Assembly: GCF_963675165.1 (NCBI RefSeq)
Contig: NC_087389.1
Span: forward strand, 2,824,001 to 2,888,000
Length of the DNA: 64,000 bases
From: Halichondria panicea
Lineage: Eukaryota > Porifera > Demospongiae > Suberitida > Halichondriidae
Direction: 5' to 3'
Made by a program: the position numbers and the translations under genes. The notes under the pieces are model-generated. The model was given only the letters and a program-made list of their open reading frames with translations, had not been told where the DNA came from and did not search any database. This document shows positions 33,701 to 46,600 of the stretch, in pieces (position 1 is the stretch's first letter; the number at the start of each line of letters is the position of its first letter).

Positions 33701-36700
33701 GCGCTAGCTTTTTATTAGCTACAAGAGTCAGAAAAGAGCTCCTAAAGCAGCTAGCTATTTAATTATAATACACTTTCTTTGTCAAATGTAAAATTCGAAA
33801 AAGCTTATTCTCCCTACTATAATTCTTTTTGAGCGAAAGCATAACATGGCGTGAGGCACATTAGCTCAGCGCAGCTTGCAACACTCGTTATAACATATAC
33901 TGGTATATTTTCTATTCGTTTAAGATCCTGGAATTGTGATTGCTCTTCGAACACCCCCTAATTACAGCTTTCGCAGTGAAATATAAAAATTAATGTTGCT
34001 CAGCTGGCACACCATTCTCTTAAGGTGTGCACCTAATGTGCAAGATTATAACCTTCCAAAACATTCGCAATACAGAGCATGCATGTGGTTTGTACCGTAT
34101 TTTACCACTGAGTCCTTTGAAGTTTTGTTGCAGATTTTAATTAATCCAAATTACCTTAAGGTCATATTTTCGCGAGTACTATAATTTCTGCTATTTCTGC
34201 GAATGAGAGTAAAATTGCAAAAATTTGTACTTGCAGATAATTGTAAACGCAATGAATAACTCACAACTTGAGCAGGATTTAGCAGAATTTAATACCAGCA
34301 AAATGAGCTAAACAGTGAAAACCCAAACAAATCTACCTGTGGAAATAAATTATGTCACCTTAAGGTACATGGTTGTAAAAAGAACAGGGTGACTTGCATG
34401 CATCAGTATAAATGACAACTATCAAGTATCCAGGCATTCCTTTGTTTCATACATACATGTAACACTTCACAGATTCAAGTAGTCCTCAAAGAAGTAGCTC
34501 AGCCTCTGACAACATGCTAACAAGACAGTTACTTCACCACCCCTCGGCAGAAAAGATGTCTCATACTATTGAGAAATTTTCTGAACCTATTCTACGGCCC
34601 TTATCAACAATCAGGACAACGAAATCGCAAATCATATTTGCAATCACTCCCACTTATGTTCGTGACACACAGAAGGTTGATCTCACCTCACTATGCCAAA
34701 CAATAATGCATGTACAGAATTTGTTGTGGTTAGTCGTGGAGGATTCTGATATGAAGACCGCCCTAGTTTCTGATGTCCTTGATAGATGCAAAGTAGAAAG
34801 TGTCCAACTGAATGTATACACCCCACCAGGAAAGAAAAGTATTTCGAGTGGCGTTGATCAGAGAAACTTGGGATTAGGCTGGATTAGGAGGTACTGTTCT
34901 AATCAAACAAATTGCACAGGATCTGTGTACTTCATGGATGATGATAACAAGTATGACCTGAGACTATTTGAAGAGGTAAATTATATACTGCGTTGCGTCT
35001 AGTTATAAGTAGATTACACACGCGTGCTTGGTATAGTCAGTTACATAATTATGAGTGTTATAATTAGCCTGCTTGGTCGGCCTGCCGTCCTTTTGCTACA
35101 TTGACTATAATTATGCGGCTGCAGTATATGGATAAAATGCTCGGCCTCTCCTACAGATCAAGAAGACTCAGCAAGTATCAGTGTTCCTTGTTGGATTCTG
35201 TGGGGGAATGAGGGCTGAAGGACCCATCTGTAATCGAAATGGTCGTGCAAAGTTATGGAATGCTAAATGGCAGCCAAAGAGGTATAATCGCATAAGTTAT
35301 AATTATTGTCTTTTATTGCATTTCTTACCAGGTCATTACCCATTGATATGGCTGGGTTTGCTGTCCGTGTGGAGCTTATTGTTGCCAAGCCGAATGCATT
35401 GATAGGAGTTGATAAATTTGGAAAGCAGTCAAAGCTTGGCTACCTAGAGTCAGACTTTCTTGGGAATTTTGTGAATAGGGACATGGTGGAATGCCGGGGG
35501 AACAACAGAGAGGTGTGTACCATGATACAGTGCAAAATATTGCCTTAGTCGGTCGATTTTTCACTAACCCGGATAATGCTAGCTAGGTGAGAGTACACAA
35601 TATTTTTGCACCACGCCTCGTGCTAATATTAAGATGGCATTGGTCTGGGGCCACTTTCTAGTATCTGGGCTATTGCTGTTCAGAACCCACTCGAGTCTCC
35701 ATGCTAGAGCTATCTCAGATTTCCAGTCATGATCGAAGCTCCGTAAGTTTTCCAGCACTTCAAACTCAGTAGGTGTATGGACGTGGCCCCGGACTAACGT
35801 CATTATTAACACAATACACGATGGCCAGAGCAGCTACAATGCCTAGTTTGACAACTTCAAGTTAGCATTAAAACAATTGCACCAAACTAAAACATTTTAC
35901 GAAACAGAACCAGCCACATAGAAAGCAGTCGTAAAAATGCGGAATATTCCCTTGCTAAAATCTTGGGTAGGCTTGGCCATTTTGAGCATGCTAGCGTACA
36001 AATTGAGTATAATAGGCACGTTTTTCAAATTTGGGTGAGAATTATGCTGGCATAATGGGCACCTTTATCATAATTATGAGAATAGGCAGGCTTTGGAACA
36101 CAGCTTTGTACCTAGTAGTATTGTATAGGTGAATATAAGCGTATAGATCTGCTATTGACCCCATGAGCACAATAATCCAATTTCTATGGTATACAGACTA
36201 CTCACAAATGTGTGGCCTCTCTGTAACGGCTAGGAGGCTGTTCCCCAATGGTGTCCGTTACAGACTAAGGCAATATTTGTCCGTTATATGGAGGTTCCAC
36301 TGCTAATTTGAAATGAGAAGTTAGCCGTATCGAGAATGCGCCTATAAAGCAGTCATTTTCGAGCCCCACCCAGTAACCGGATGTCTCTGTGATGAGGGCT
36401 GACTCGTAAGCTAGCTAGAAAATGAGCAAGCAGGCAACCCTAACTGGATCTATATCATACTATTATGTTACAGTTCATTTTACAGTTCATTTTAATTATA
36501 AAAACATTCATATTGACCAGGAACTGGACCTCATCTATGTCTCACATTCTCTCAGCATGCCCAGAGAGTCCTTCCAGATGGACATCACCAGCTATATAGC
36601 TACCATGCACTATACAAGCTAGCTAGCTCATAGATCAACAAAATTAGCTATCCTTCGCATAATTGGAAAAGCGCTTCAATTCGAGTACAAAAAACCTGCA

Positions 36701-37965
36701 TTTGAGCATGCGCTTAAGATACGCTTATAGTGAGTAATCGCTAATAATTCAGTTTCTACGGTAGTTTTACAGTGGATGGTCTTTGAGAGGTTCGATTGCA
36801 ACCACATGTATGCTCTATGAGCCAATTCCTGCTTCAATTAAATCTTGGAGTTTCGCTAACTTCTCTAGCTAACACAAGCTTTGAAAAGGCTATAGGGACA
36901 AGCTACAGCTAGGTTTTCACTCTTTCTGCTAATTCTGGGTGTGACTGTCCGTTCCCAGAAGGTTATTTTCCACTGCTAAAGCTGATTGGGGAAGAAAAAA
37001 AGCAGCTCGTTATACGGAGAGAGAGGTGGCCGTTCTTGAGAGGTTGTTTTACATTCAATCCGGACCTGAGTTCTTGTCGTTATAGAGCGAGTGGTTGCTC
37101 TTCGGAGGTGGTCGTTAATGGAGGTTCCACTGTATCTCCTTGACGAGCATGATTCTAGGATATAGTGTTACACAGTCATGCATGCGGCCATTATATAGTT
37201 AGTGATAACTATGTTACTTGTGTGACGTCAATGATAGTTGTGGTCTATGTTGTACTCTTAGTTTACACGGAAGAATAATGCGGGGAATATGGAAGGAATC
37301 TTCAAGATCTTCATTATCGCTATAATCTTCACTTGTAAACTCTCAGTTAGCATCATTATTTTGATTCAGAACATTCCACGAACGTTGATTGGCTGTTCCA
37401 TTATAATTGCAGCTTTGATTCCAACCGTATAACCAGCATTAAAAAGGATGTTATGTTATACATGATACTGTACTGATAATACATGCTCAAACAAAATCCA
37501 TTAACTTGCAGGACCATATAAAGGACTCCACTTAGCTGTGGCTGAGATATAGATCTACTGAGCATGTTCTAAACGGCCAAGCCTGAGCAAAGAACCCAGT
37601 AAAGATTATAGCCTAGGCATTGCCCAGGCAGCAACCCCGGCATATGATTTGGCTCTAAATAATTGGCTCTAAATAAGAGCATTGGCATGGCAAAAGCCCC
37701 GCGTGGGTGTTTGCTAGGCCACTGTTGAGGTTGCTTCCACTGAATCAAATACAGCTCCGTAATGCACAGTCATAATAATTATCATCATCTAATAACTAGC
37801 TTACTAACATCAGTTTCTATAATTATTATAACACAATGTCATAGTTGTTTGAGCATCATTATTTTATAATTGTACCTGCAGGTGCTGGTGTGGCATGTGA
37901 GGACTCAAAAGCCAAGAATTAGATATCTACCAAATCTAAAAAGAGGTATTCAGTTTGTAGTTTGA
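30772..37965 (+). CDS. B3GAT: Beta-1,3-glucuronyltransferase (B3GAT / GlcAT-I family)
   Basis: Golgi type II glycosyltransferase (GT43) that adds glucuronic acid to galactose; GlcAT-I members complete the proteoglycan linker tetrasaccharide. Exons with agreeing phases: 30772-30856, 34473-34975, 35157-35281, 35332-35512, 37882-37965; about 325 aa. The first exon encodes a signal-anchor (MRWPWIVLLLSSNVLTAIVI). Exon 2 holds IIFAITPTYVRDTQKVDLTS, LLWLVVEDSD, RNLGLGWIRRYC and VYFMDDDNKYDLRLFEE, whose DDD is the metal and UDP site. Exon 3 has VGFCGGMRAEGP, exon 4 PIDMAGFAVRVELI and the likely catalytic Glu in LESDFLGNFV, exon 5 VLVWHVRTQKP. The final exon ends KRGIQFVV, shorter than in vertebrates. 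Introns 1 and 4 are filled with mobile elements. The ATG overlaps the stop of the upstream ORF. Confidence 0.9.
30981..31722 (+). mobile_element. Helentron/Helitron-like remnant
   Basis: The left end begins GGGGCGAGCG. Its inverted copy CGCTCGCCCC lies at 31692-31701 and is followed by a perfect hairpin TGACAC-CTT-GTGTCA (31703-31717) and CCCTAGT. An internal inverted repeat near the 3' end followed by a stem-loop is the Helitron2/Helentron layout. The interior holds decayed coding sequence of the kind found near the N-terminus of Helitron proteins. No rep or helicase domain remains. Confidence 0.6.
31178..31650 (+). pseudogene. Decayed Helitron-type N-terminal gene with duplicated intron-bearing exons
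   Basis: ATG 31182 opens MNTDNERKQERLRIRRDRNR and closes at TAG 31274; a shift of frame would continue it. From about 31350 three copies of an exon reading ETPEARQARLQQMAAST (the third degenerate) are separated by introns of about 55 nt, each with gtaagt donor and cag acceptor. The repeated Arg/Glu-rich TPEARQARL motif is typical of Helitron-encoded proteins. Frameshifts and loss of the rest mark it as a relic. Confidence 0.55.
32018..32459. mobile_element. pogo/mariner-like MITE with TA duplication
   Basis: Ends CAGTGGAACCTCC and GGACGTTCCACTG form imperfect TIRs, each flanked by TA (32016-32017 and 32460-32461). Subterminal GAGAGGTGGTC words recur in both halves. Related pieces lie at 36270-36302 and 36765-37130. 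Located in B3GAT intron 1. Confidence 0.7.
32467..32760. repeat. Foldback repeat of the TAGTATGGCTA...GCACGAGTAAC family
   Basis: ATTAATAGTATGGCTAAGAG ... GAGTAGCCATACTTTGTGAT is a degenerate inverted repeat, followed by a block (CAGTTTCAGTAAAAAAA...GAACGTGCGGTCGTCAAGGC). Both parts occur in the same order at 3790-4340, so they probably move as one unit. Confidence 0.6.
33137..33780. repeat. Interspersed repeat with internal TG microsatellite
   Basis: CCTCGGTATGCGCTTGCGCA leads into GGTATACGGTAGTG, a TG tract, then AGACTGCTACAGCTGCTCAA and a conserved 400-bp body (TTTCTTGGATTTCAATCTGT). The same order occurs at 2775-3290 and in part at 8705-9085. A second partial unit begins at 33412. Short frames through the TG tract are not genes. 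Confidence 0.65.
36270..37135. repeat. Fragments of the CAGTGGAACC pogo-like family in B3GAT intron 4
   Basis: ATGGAGGTTCCACTG at 36289 and the stretch 36765-37135 (TTACAGTGGATGG to GTTCCACTGTA) share the GAGAGGTGGCCGTTCTTGAG and GGTTTTCAC blocks of the element at 32018. The right copy is nearly full-length; the left is a tail only. Confidence 0.55.
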
Positions 37966-39019
37966 TTTTTTGTTAATCACTGTGTTTAAAAACAAATACC
38001 TGCAGCAGGTTAGAAAGGAATTATCCCATCATCAAATTAATACTCGGCAACGTACGTTGCATCACATGCAGTCATGCAGTCATTTATAATTAGAGTGTCA
38101 TAAAAAAATAATTATGATTTTCCAGTGGCGCACAAATAGAGTAAGAAAAACTAGTTTGGCGCTTTATATTAGAGTGGCGTGCTTAGCAATACAATAATGT
38201 AGAGTACTAGTACAGGTACTTGTTTCCACGAGGCTATCATGATAGGCCTCTGCCAAATATTCCAGATAAGTTTTTGAATGGCAACCTTTTTTATAATAAT
38301 ATTTTGCAAGTATCAGCGAACTTTGATCACTTCGCAACAATAAACCTAAACTGGTACTGGTATGACACACGATCCTTGCCACACAATAGATCGCAAAGAA
38401 TCAAATTTTCTGCTGATTGGCTCCTCGCAAAAGTTTTTCACCAGCAAACTATTCTAGTAATACGTATGGTAATAGGTACGTGTAGTGACCGTATTGTGAA
38501 AAGAGTTGTACATTGGTTAGTGATTATGCCAAGACATTGCATCAGCCTAGTATTATTTTATTTTCAAATCCTATTATTCCCACTCCAAAGCACAACATAG
38601 ACCACATCCCATGTTGTTGCACAAGTAACATCAAACTTTAAATAATCGCCACATGACTCTATCTAGCCTATTATAGAATGATGCCATGCTAAGGAGATAA
38701 ATTATCCGCCAAATTGTATGAGAACTACCCATTGTTACTGACTTGACAGACTCATATTTCTAATACCTGCCTCGTAATTGTATAACGGTGTCTGTGTCAG
38801 TATAATTACTATTATGCTCAAAATTAATCTACCAACCCTACAAGTCAGCACACACTTCACATGACCAAAATCTACTTTTTATTTGTTAGTCCAATCAATA
38901 ATTTTCGGGGGGCAAAACATTCGTGATTGAGCAATATATTTTATTCACCTCGTGGTTGTGAAAACCACAAATATTTTGTCCCACGAAAATTACCAGCTAT
39001 ACGGTAATATTTAATGTGA

Positions 39020-39262
39020 AAATTAACAGGTTGGTGCTACAGGTGTGTTATTTTGTAAGAATAGCTTAATCCCATTTTTTGGTGCTACAGGTGTGTTATT
39101 TTGCTGCTGAAATTATCCATTTCTGTGCTATAGTTCGCTGCTGTGTATTTTGTAAGAAGTAGCTTAATCCCATCTTTTGGTGCTACAGGTGTGTTATTTT
39201 GCTGTTGAAATTAAGAAGTAGCTTAATTTCATTTTTGTGCTATAGTTCGTTCGCTGCTGTGT
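39020..39262. repeat. Minisatellite, units of about 90-110 bp
   Basis: GGTGCTACAGGTGTGTTATT occurs three times, alternating with GTAGCTTAATCCCAT and TGTGCTATAGTTCGCTGCTG words. It is an irregular tandem array of at least two and a half units. Confidence 0.75.
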
Positions 39263-39800
39263 ATGTAGACACTAGTTAATTTGAACAAGATGGACTCGAG
39301 GTTAACGTGGTGCAGAGGCGCAAATAGATGTCATTAATTATGTATGTCAACATGCATGTCAACATAATAATATGCAACATGAATATACACGTTACACAAG
39401 TCAATAGTGGCATGTGCATGTATACTTACACATTATGTACACATCACAATATGCATGTATCCGGATATTGAGAGTAATTACACTGTAATTTTGTAGGCGG
39501 AAAGGGTGGAGTCTAGATTATTGTGGTCATTGGGTCAAAGTGCAAGTGCTCATTATATAGAATAGGACTAGCACAATAAAATTTATAACTGATAACATTG
39601 CAGCTACAATGTAACTAGCTATAGATAATTATGGTAAATAACTGTTAAGTTAAAGATTGTTGGTGCGAGTAATCTTGTCAGCCATTTATATCATAGCTAG
39701 CTAGCTAGCTCAGAGTCTGATACACTGTCGGTACTTCTTCTTCTTTATCTTTCTCACCTCCAGATTTGGAGAGTAGCCCATGAGGGCAGATTATATTTAG

Positions 39801-39838
39801 AAGCCCACTCCACGTGTACCGACACGTGGAGTGGGCTT
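39801..39838. repeat. Perfect 17-bp hairpin
   Basis: AAGCCCACTCCACGTGT and its exact complement are separated by ACCG. It could be a tiny palindromic transposon or an RNA stem. The nearest gene start is 500 bp away. Confidence 0.7.
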
Positions 39839-40334
39839 ATACTTTTACCGCGCATGCACAATCAAGATGTCACACCGTAAAAATAATTATAAGGCGTCTT
39901 TTCCAGCTCAAATTGGAGTCTTGTGGAGGAGTCATCCATAATTAATGTTGTGTGTGCCAACCAGTCTACCTATTACATGGACATGCATACTGATGCATAT
40001 TGGGTTAAGTGTATAATTATGCTGAGGTCATAATTATTGACATCCCATGCAGCATAATACTGTAAATGTGTATACGCATGCTGACATGATATGTATACGC
40101 ATGTTGACATGCATATTGTAATGTGCACATGAATGCACGCGTGTACATTGTCATAGTCATTTTGACACAGATAACACCCCATATATACACTCCTAATTGT
40201 ACCCATAACGGACTCTCCCTACAGAGCATTATTATTTGGCTTGTACTGGACTAGTCGTACATGAACACAGCTGCATGAAGACGTTATCTAAAAATCTTTG
40301 ATATGCCTATAAATAGCAATTTGAACTTCCCACT

Positions 40335-42063
40335 ATGCAGAGGACAACCTCCAAAAAGAGGACAAAAGCTCTGCTCCCAACGAGGGGGAGGGAAGGGCCT
40401 GAGAACCAAGTAGGTACATACAATTTACTTTGTGTGGCCTAGTATGTTGGTTTGTTTGTCTGTTTGTTTCACTTTGTGCATTCTGATTTAAATGCCATAG
40501 CGCTGCGTTTACATAGCGCGGTAGCCTCAGTTATTAGTCGCATATTTTGATGTGTGGTCCCTCTCTGAGGTGTGCCTTCATGAATCTAATTATAGATGGG
40601 GGGTGGATCTGCACCATCTGCTTTTCAAATTAGGTAATAATTAATATGACAGTGCCAACCAGACAACATCTATATAGATCTTATTGGATTTCACCAACTA
40701 CTGTCATAGGTAAGGAAGATCTATTATATTATTATAATTATAGCCTAACTCTAAAACTTGTGCTATTGGGGTCTAGACCCACATTAATATAGACTTGACG
40801 GGCATGGCTCTTCCTTAAAAAAAAAGGAGTATGGACAGGTTGCATGCAAGCTTGCATGTATCAGGTAGCTCAGTTTTGGACAAGTCCATTAAGTAACTGT
40901 CCCATTTCCAATGCAGTTGGCATTGTCACATTTAATTTCTAGTTTTAACTTCAGTATGTCAATGTGTGTAGTTTATTTTGACTGTCCCAAACTACTGTAA
41001 CTCTTTCGGCCTAGTGACTAGAGAGCCATTCACTGACTGAATTGTCTACTTCTTTTCAGCTGTACGTAAACTTTCAGCCGCTGGTGATGAAGTGCTTGAA
41101 GATTCTCAGCTGCAAGCAGTTTCTCCGTGATCTCCACTACTCAAGACTATGGTTTACATCGAGTGACTGGAAATCACTTGTATACATACCTGTAAGTAAT
41201 TCCAATTTTGAAATGCTAATTAATCTGGTCCAACCCCTTCGTTTCAGTGGCTACCTTACAAGTGGCAGTACCAAGTGTTCCATGTGATCTACCGCTGGAT
41301 AATTGCCTGCTACTTTATTGAATGGCTAGTTGCGTCTGGAATCCAATTTTCTGAGTCTGGTCCTCGTTGGTTGATTTACTTGACTAATTGGGGAATTGTT
41401 GGGTTTGTTTTCTATCTCCTTGTGGCTGCTCTTTCAGTCACCACAAAGTTTATTACTGTTCATGTCTGCAATCGGAAGTCTCAAGATGGGGATCGTACTT
41501 TTGACTATAAGTTCAATAAACCGGAAGGCTGTTGCGGCTTTGGTAGTAACCAGCTCTCTTGGTATCAAATGTTTCACTGGGCCACCTTTTCCATATTTTC
41601 TGAGATTGCCTTGGGGATTGTGATTCTGTTCTGGGTTGTGCTCTATACCGGTGGTTCTATAGATGGTGTCAGTGCCAACACCCATCTTGTGAATGGCCTT
41701 GTAACAATCTTGGATGTGTTCATGTTTGGCGTACCTGTAGGACTACTTCATGTGATCTACCCGCTTTTCTTTTGCACTGCCTATGCCAGCTTCACTGGAA
41801 TCTATTGGGCTGCCAATGGGACTAATCCAGGAGATGAAGAGCGCTACATATACCCCGTGCTTGACTATGAAACGCAGCCAACTTTTTCAGCCATTGTTGT
41901 AATCTTGGCGACTGTAGTCCTCATACCAGTTGTACACTTGGCCTTGTTTGCCTTGCATTTGTCACGTTTTTGGCTTGTGTACGCCTTGTATGGTAGTAAC
42001 GTATCATGTTGGGAAAAACAAGCAGAGGAAGCAGAAGAAAATGAGATGAAGTCTCAGGAATAG
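40335..42063 (+). CDS. Rolling-stone (rost) family multipass membrane protein
   Basis: Exons 40335-40409 (proposed, MQRTTSKKRTKALL), 41060-41191 and 41248-42063, all phase 0; 340 aa. If the first exon is wrong the ATG at 41087 (MKCLKILSCKQF) would start a 306-aa form. Six or so hydrophobic helices are visible: WIIACYFIEWL, WLIYLTNWGIVGFVFYLLVA, FSIFSEIALGIVILFWVVLY, TILDVFMFGVPVGLLHVIYP, FTGIYWAANGTN and IVVILATVVLIPVVHLALFA. LTNWG, PVGLLHVIYPLF, FTGIYWAA and YIYPVLDYE are family hallmarks. Rolling stone is needed for myoblast fusion in flies; the role of basal-animal homologues is not known. The acidic C-terminal tail (EKQAEEAEENEM) is likely cytosolic. Confidence 0.85.
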
Positions 42064-43440
42064 TCCGTATATATAAACTCGTTTTGCATGTAGATACAGT
42101 GGTAGTGTGACACTGTCACCCAGAATGACATAACCAATATTTTTTACTATGTGCTAGCGCCAAGAGTAGATGGCGATTCTATTTTGTAGCCTGACACTCA
42201 TCTCCAGGCCAATTTTCTTTAATGTGTAATCTGGAAAAATTGACCTGGGACAACCACTGCAAAGATCAAAGCATTCCAGTCATATGTACAATGTCAATAT
42301 TATGTCAGTGTTGCACTCTCCTACACTATGACAGTTTATAAGAACACATAACTATAGCAACCATAACCCTAACCCTATAACCCTACATAATTATATTAAT
42401 TGCGGTGCATTAGTATCATTAGGTACGGTATAGCCGATAATTTTCGTTGTCCAAATTTGTGTGTAAATTAACAAAATACTTCGTATTCTAAAGATTCGTA
42501 CAGCTCAGAATGGTGACGTAGAACCATTTTTGAATGATGCTTCTCTACAATACAAAAAGACGAAAATGTGCACTATACAAAAATAACCTGCTATACAGTA
42601 TCAAGAGTTCATGAACTCTTGACAGTATCTAGTATTATACACTGCATGCAAGTATATAGCCAAACAGCAAATTGATTATTGTAGTTATTGCATGGGCCTG
42701 TGCAATATGGCACTGGATCAATGGCATTATGTCACTCTAGTGATGAGTAAAAGAGGGTACCAGGTAAGGTAAGAGGTATTATAGTGAGACGGAAAAAAGG
42801 ATTTTCAGCAGCTATTTCGGGAGTTTTACGCGCTTGTGTTGACAGAGGTACCACTTAAGTACAGTGGGTGTGGAAAGAATTAAATTTGAACTGGTATCTA
42901 TTACCACTCGCGTTTTAAATCAACATGGTCCTGCCGCACCCTCTATCATAGTTAGGGTATTGCGTTACACTCACATGAAAGGTATGAAGTATGAATACTT
43001 GTACAGCTCAGAATGGTGACGTAGAACCATTTTTGAATGATGCTTCTATGGCAACATTTTTAGCAGCATTCTTTACTACTATGAAGATATGTGATTGACT
43101 TGTATCTATATATTGTCGGCGAGTGTCCAATCTTTATTTCATTTTGAGAAGAATTGGCCTGCATGGGATGGATCGACCGAAGTGCAGAGAGATGGTTCTC
43201 AGCATTCTGGGAGCCATGCCATCTGATCGATTCTTTACATCAAATGCCCTAGTAAGCTTTCGGATTCTTTTTTGGCAAACACTCCGCTCCCTTGTACGTA
43301 CCCTTTACTAATTGTGGCTACCTCAAGCAAGCTATTTAATGCTGTTATCTCCAAGTATGAAGCATTTCTTTTGAATTACATGACAAATTAACAAGTGTCC
43401 TTGTCCCAATTTGCCTGTGAGTGTTGTGTTCTGCCAACAC
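42064..43440. other. Intergenic with MITE and a local duplication
   Basis: Holds a CCGTATAGCC-type element (42426-42598). A 50-bp block (CAGCTCAGAATGGTGACGTA to GAATGATGCTTCT) is present at about 42494-42543 and again at 43004-43050. A telomere-like AACCCTAACCCTA lies near 42363. An open stretch ending in a possible donor (43110-43252, CTA|gtaagc) could be an exon of a gene broken by the LTR element. Confidence 0.5.
42426..42598. mobile_element. MITE, CCGTATAGC...GATAATTTTCG family
   Basis: Starts CGGTATAGCCGATAATTTTC and ends ATAACCTGCTATACAG, flanked by TA on each side. It is one of several members (17794, 18824, 39006) that share the same terminal words. Confidence 0.65.
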
Positions 43441-43574
43441 TAAATAATAAGGAGTAATCCTATTTGCTCACGTATTGTAAACTCAGTCAGAATTAGATAT
43501 TCACGTAAATCAATGATTAGTACAACTGATTAAATAAGGTAAATACTACCTATCTATAAAGTCAATGTTCTCTA
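43441..43574 (-). repeat. 3' LTR of the Gypsy element
   Basis: 134 bp, matching the copy at 48343-48476 by eye without difference. On the element's strand it starts TAGAGAACATTG and ends CCTTATTATTTA. Confidence 0.92.
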
Positions 43575-43583
43575 TCTCCTCCC
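43575..43583 (-). other. Polypurine tract
   Basis: GGGAGGAGA on the minus strand directly precedes the 3' LTR, the expected primer for plus-strand DNA synthesis. Confidence 0.75.
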
Positions 43584-43612
43584 AAGACTTTAACCAGGGG
43601 GACTTAAAGGCT

Positions 43613-46600
43613 TTAGTATAGCCATGTACGAGGTTTCTTCACTCTCGTGGATCGTCTTAAAGGGGCGGGGATTGGAATGGGGCTGAGTGGTGGAGGGGGT
43701 TCAGCTGCAGGTGGTGGGGTGGGATCTGCAGGTGGGTTGGGATCCGCTGGTGTGACATGGTCCTCTGCTGTCCCAGGCGGAGTCTCGTCTGATGATGGAG
43801 AAGGGGGTTGAGTGGGTGGTGTGGTAGTGCTGAAGGGTACATGGGTGAGGTCATCTAGGATGGAGCGTTGAATTGCTGGCTGATGAACCGGTGTTATTTT
43901 CCGCACGAACTTTCTGTTCCTGAGAGTTTGTCGGCCTGATCCATCGATGCGAATTAGGTATTGGTGGAATTGGCGCACTTCTATGACAATGCCAGTACGA
44001 TCCCATTTGGTTGGATGGTGGCCTGTTTGGTTTTGGATCCTGACGGTGTCTCCTACACGTAATGGGGTCAGGGGTTTGGTATGCTCGCTCCATTTTTCCT
44101 GTTGTATCAGATGCCGCTTTCTAAGGGCCTCTTCCCTAAGATTGAGAGTATCCCTCCAAGTGGATTGTGGGCGATATTTTCCGGGTAAGATTGGGATGAG
44201 ATCCTTCGTTGGCCTACCAAAGATGCACATGGCTGGGGAGAGCTTTGTGGCGGGGTCGGGTGTGTTCCTGTATTGAAGTATGGCCTGCTGGAATGCATCA
44301 ATAGTGATCGCACCATCTTTTCCAACATTACCAGTGATTAGCCTCTTGATGGTTTTGACTCCTACTTCAGCTCTACAGTTACTGTGTGGGTATGCGACGG
44401 AGCTCAGGCGGTGGTGGACTCCCCAGGTGTGCAGGAGTTGCCTGGTGGTGTGGGCAATGAATTCCGGTCCGCCATCAGATGAGAGTTCGTCCGGTATGCC
44501 ATATGTGGCGAACGTGTGTCGTAGGACGTTGATGAGTCCTGTGGCTCCATCCTTGGCCCTTTCCACAATGGGCCAGTTGGAGTATCGATCGATAATTACA
44601 ATGTAATTGCAGCCTTGGTAATGGAAGTAGTCTGCACATATGCATTGGAAGGGGTAGACTGAAAGCATTGGTGATGTTGGTGGTAATGCCGCTTGTGATG
44701 GGGCCATCCTATTGCATTGTGAGCAATTGGCTCTGGTGGCTTGAATGTCGCTTGTGATTCCAGGCCAGAAGATTGAGGCTTCTGCCTTCGATGTCATGGC
44801 TGATGTCCCCTGATGGGCTGCATGTAAGGCAGACAGACACACTGGTCTGAGTGAAGGTGGGATGACAATTCTATCCTTGTAGATGACGACACCGTCTGTA
44901 CTGTAGAGGTGTTTTCTGAATTGATGGTATTCTCTGATTTCAGCTGGTAGTTGGTGTCTTTGTTCAGGGATGCCATCTTCTATGATAGAGAGGAGGAGCA
45001 GCATGTGTTCATCTGAAGATGTAGCGATTTGGACTTCTTCCCAGTTGACTGTGTGTGTCGAGTGTAGGGAGGATATGAAGGATTCTTGAAGTTCGTTTTC
45101 CACCTCTATAGAGTGCAGCTGGTCCTCTGTGCATATGCCAGCCATTAGTTGTGTTGGGATGTGCAGGGTAGGGGCAGTGGTGCCATCTTGTATGCCGTGA
45201 ATGTCATCGTGAAGGACCATTTTGGGTGGATTTTGGTCTCCTGTGGGGTGTCTTGAGAGTGTATCTGGGGCCCTGTTTTTGACGCCAGGGATGTGAGCCA
45301 TTTTGAACCGATATCGCAGGGTCTTTTCTTTAAGATTTCTCAATCTGGTGTTACTGATTTGGTCTAGGGACCTGTCTCCGAATATCTTCAATAGTGGTCT
45401 GTGGTCTACGGCAATGGTTAGGTTGTTGCAGCCCAGGACGAAGTGTCGTGATTTGTCAAGGGCATCTGCGACTGCCAGTGCTTCACCTTCAATTGGGGCA
45501 TATCTGGATTCGGCTGCGTGCGTGAATCTGCTGCCCACTAGGGTTATCTTCCAACCGGTTGTGCAGCAGAAGAGGTCGTTTGAGGGGCAGGAACAGTGTT
45601 TTTGGAACAACCAGTAGCCAATGCCATTTTTTGACCAATCGGTAGCAAGACATGTTGGTTTAGTTTTGTCAAATATGGTCACCCCGTTGTGGATCTCTGT
45701 GATGATTGTCTGCTTTGACTGTTCGAACGCCTGTTGGAGTGTATCGTCCCACTGGAATTTGTTGTTGGCTTTGAGTAGGTCTCTGAAGGGGAGCATCACA
45801 TCAGTCATGCTGAATGCATACGATACCTGATTCACTAACCCGAACCAAGATCTTACGTCCGTTAGGTTTTGTGGGATGGGAAACTCTGAGATGGCTCTGA
45901 CGTACTTTTTGCATGGCTTCACCGTGTCATTCGTTATCTCAAATCCTGCGAATTCTACTTCGTCTTGGGCGAATCGGAATTTGTCTGGGTTGAGGGTGAT
46001 ACCATGTTTGCCACAGACGTCCAGCCAATTGCATGCTTGGAAAAAGCTTTCTTCGATATTGTCTGCCCATAAGAGGGTATCGTCCACACACTTCGTTTTA
46101 TTGGGGACAAGTGAGGTGATTTCATCGTATCTCCTGGTGTAACCGTCGCCGGAAGCGATGTATCCTTGTGGTGCTGTACGGTACCTGTAACGACCCCATG
46201 GGGTGATAAACGTGGTGTAGTGTTTGTCTTCAGGGTGAAGAGGTACACTGTGGTAGCCGTTCCATGCGTCAAAGACGGTTTTTTTCTTCCCTTGGGGAAC
46301 TGACCGTGCTTGATGGAATGGCGACTGGGTATGATGTGTTTCCCTGGTGGCGTGGAGGTTGAGGGCTTGGAAGTCAATGGTCCTTCGAGGTTTGCCAGTT
46401 TTCTTGGCACAGATGACCATACGATGGCACCATGTTACCGGGTCTCCAATTGGTACGGGTTCGAGGACTCCCAATCTCACGTCTCTGTCTAGGCCAGCTT
46501 TAACTTCATCCTGCCAGTGGAGGGGTACTGGTATTGGTGAATGATGGGCAGATGGGGTGGCATGTGGGTCGATCATTAGCCTCATTGGCGGGCCTTCCAT

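Larger units (their letters stand above)
37966..40334. other. Intergenic, no gene recognised
   Basis: Contains a copy of the ACTAGAACGTTTTGCG family (about 38295-38475, relative of 61361), the decayed right half of a CCGTATAGC element (to 39006), the minisatellite at 39020-39262 and the hairpin at 39801-39838. The longest frame (38220-38600) falls in the repeat and is not credible. Confidence 0.6.

Noticed and set aside
35513-36622. Frame at 36422-36622 as the last exon of the glucuronyltransferase
   Set aside because: It lacks the expected VWHxRT motif, which is found in phase at 37882.
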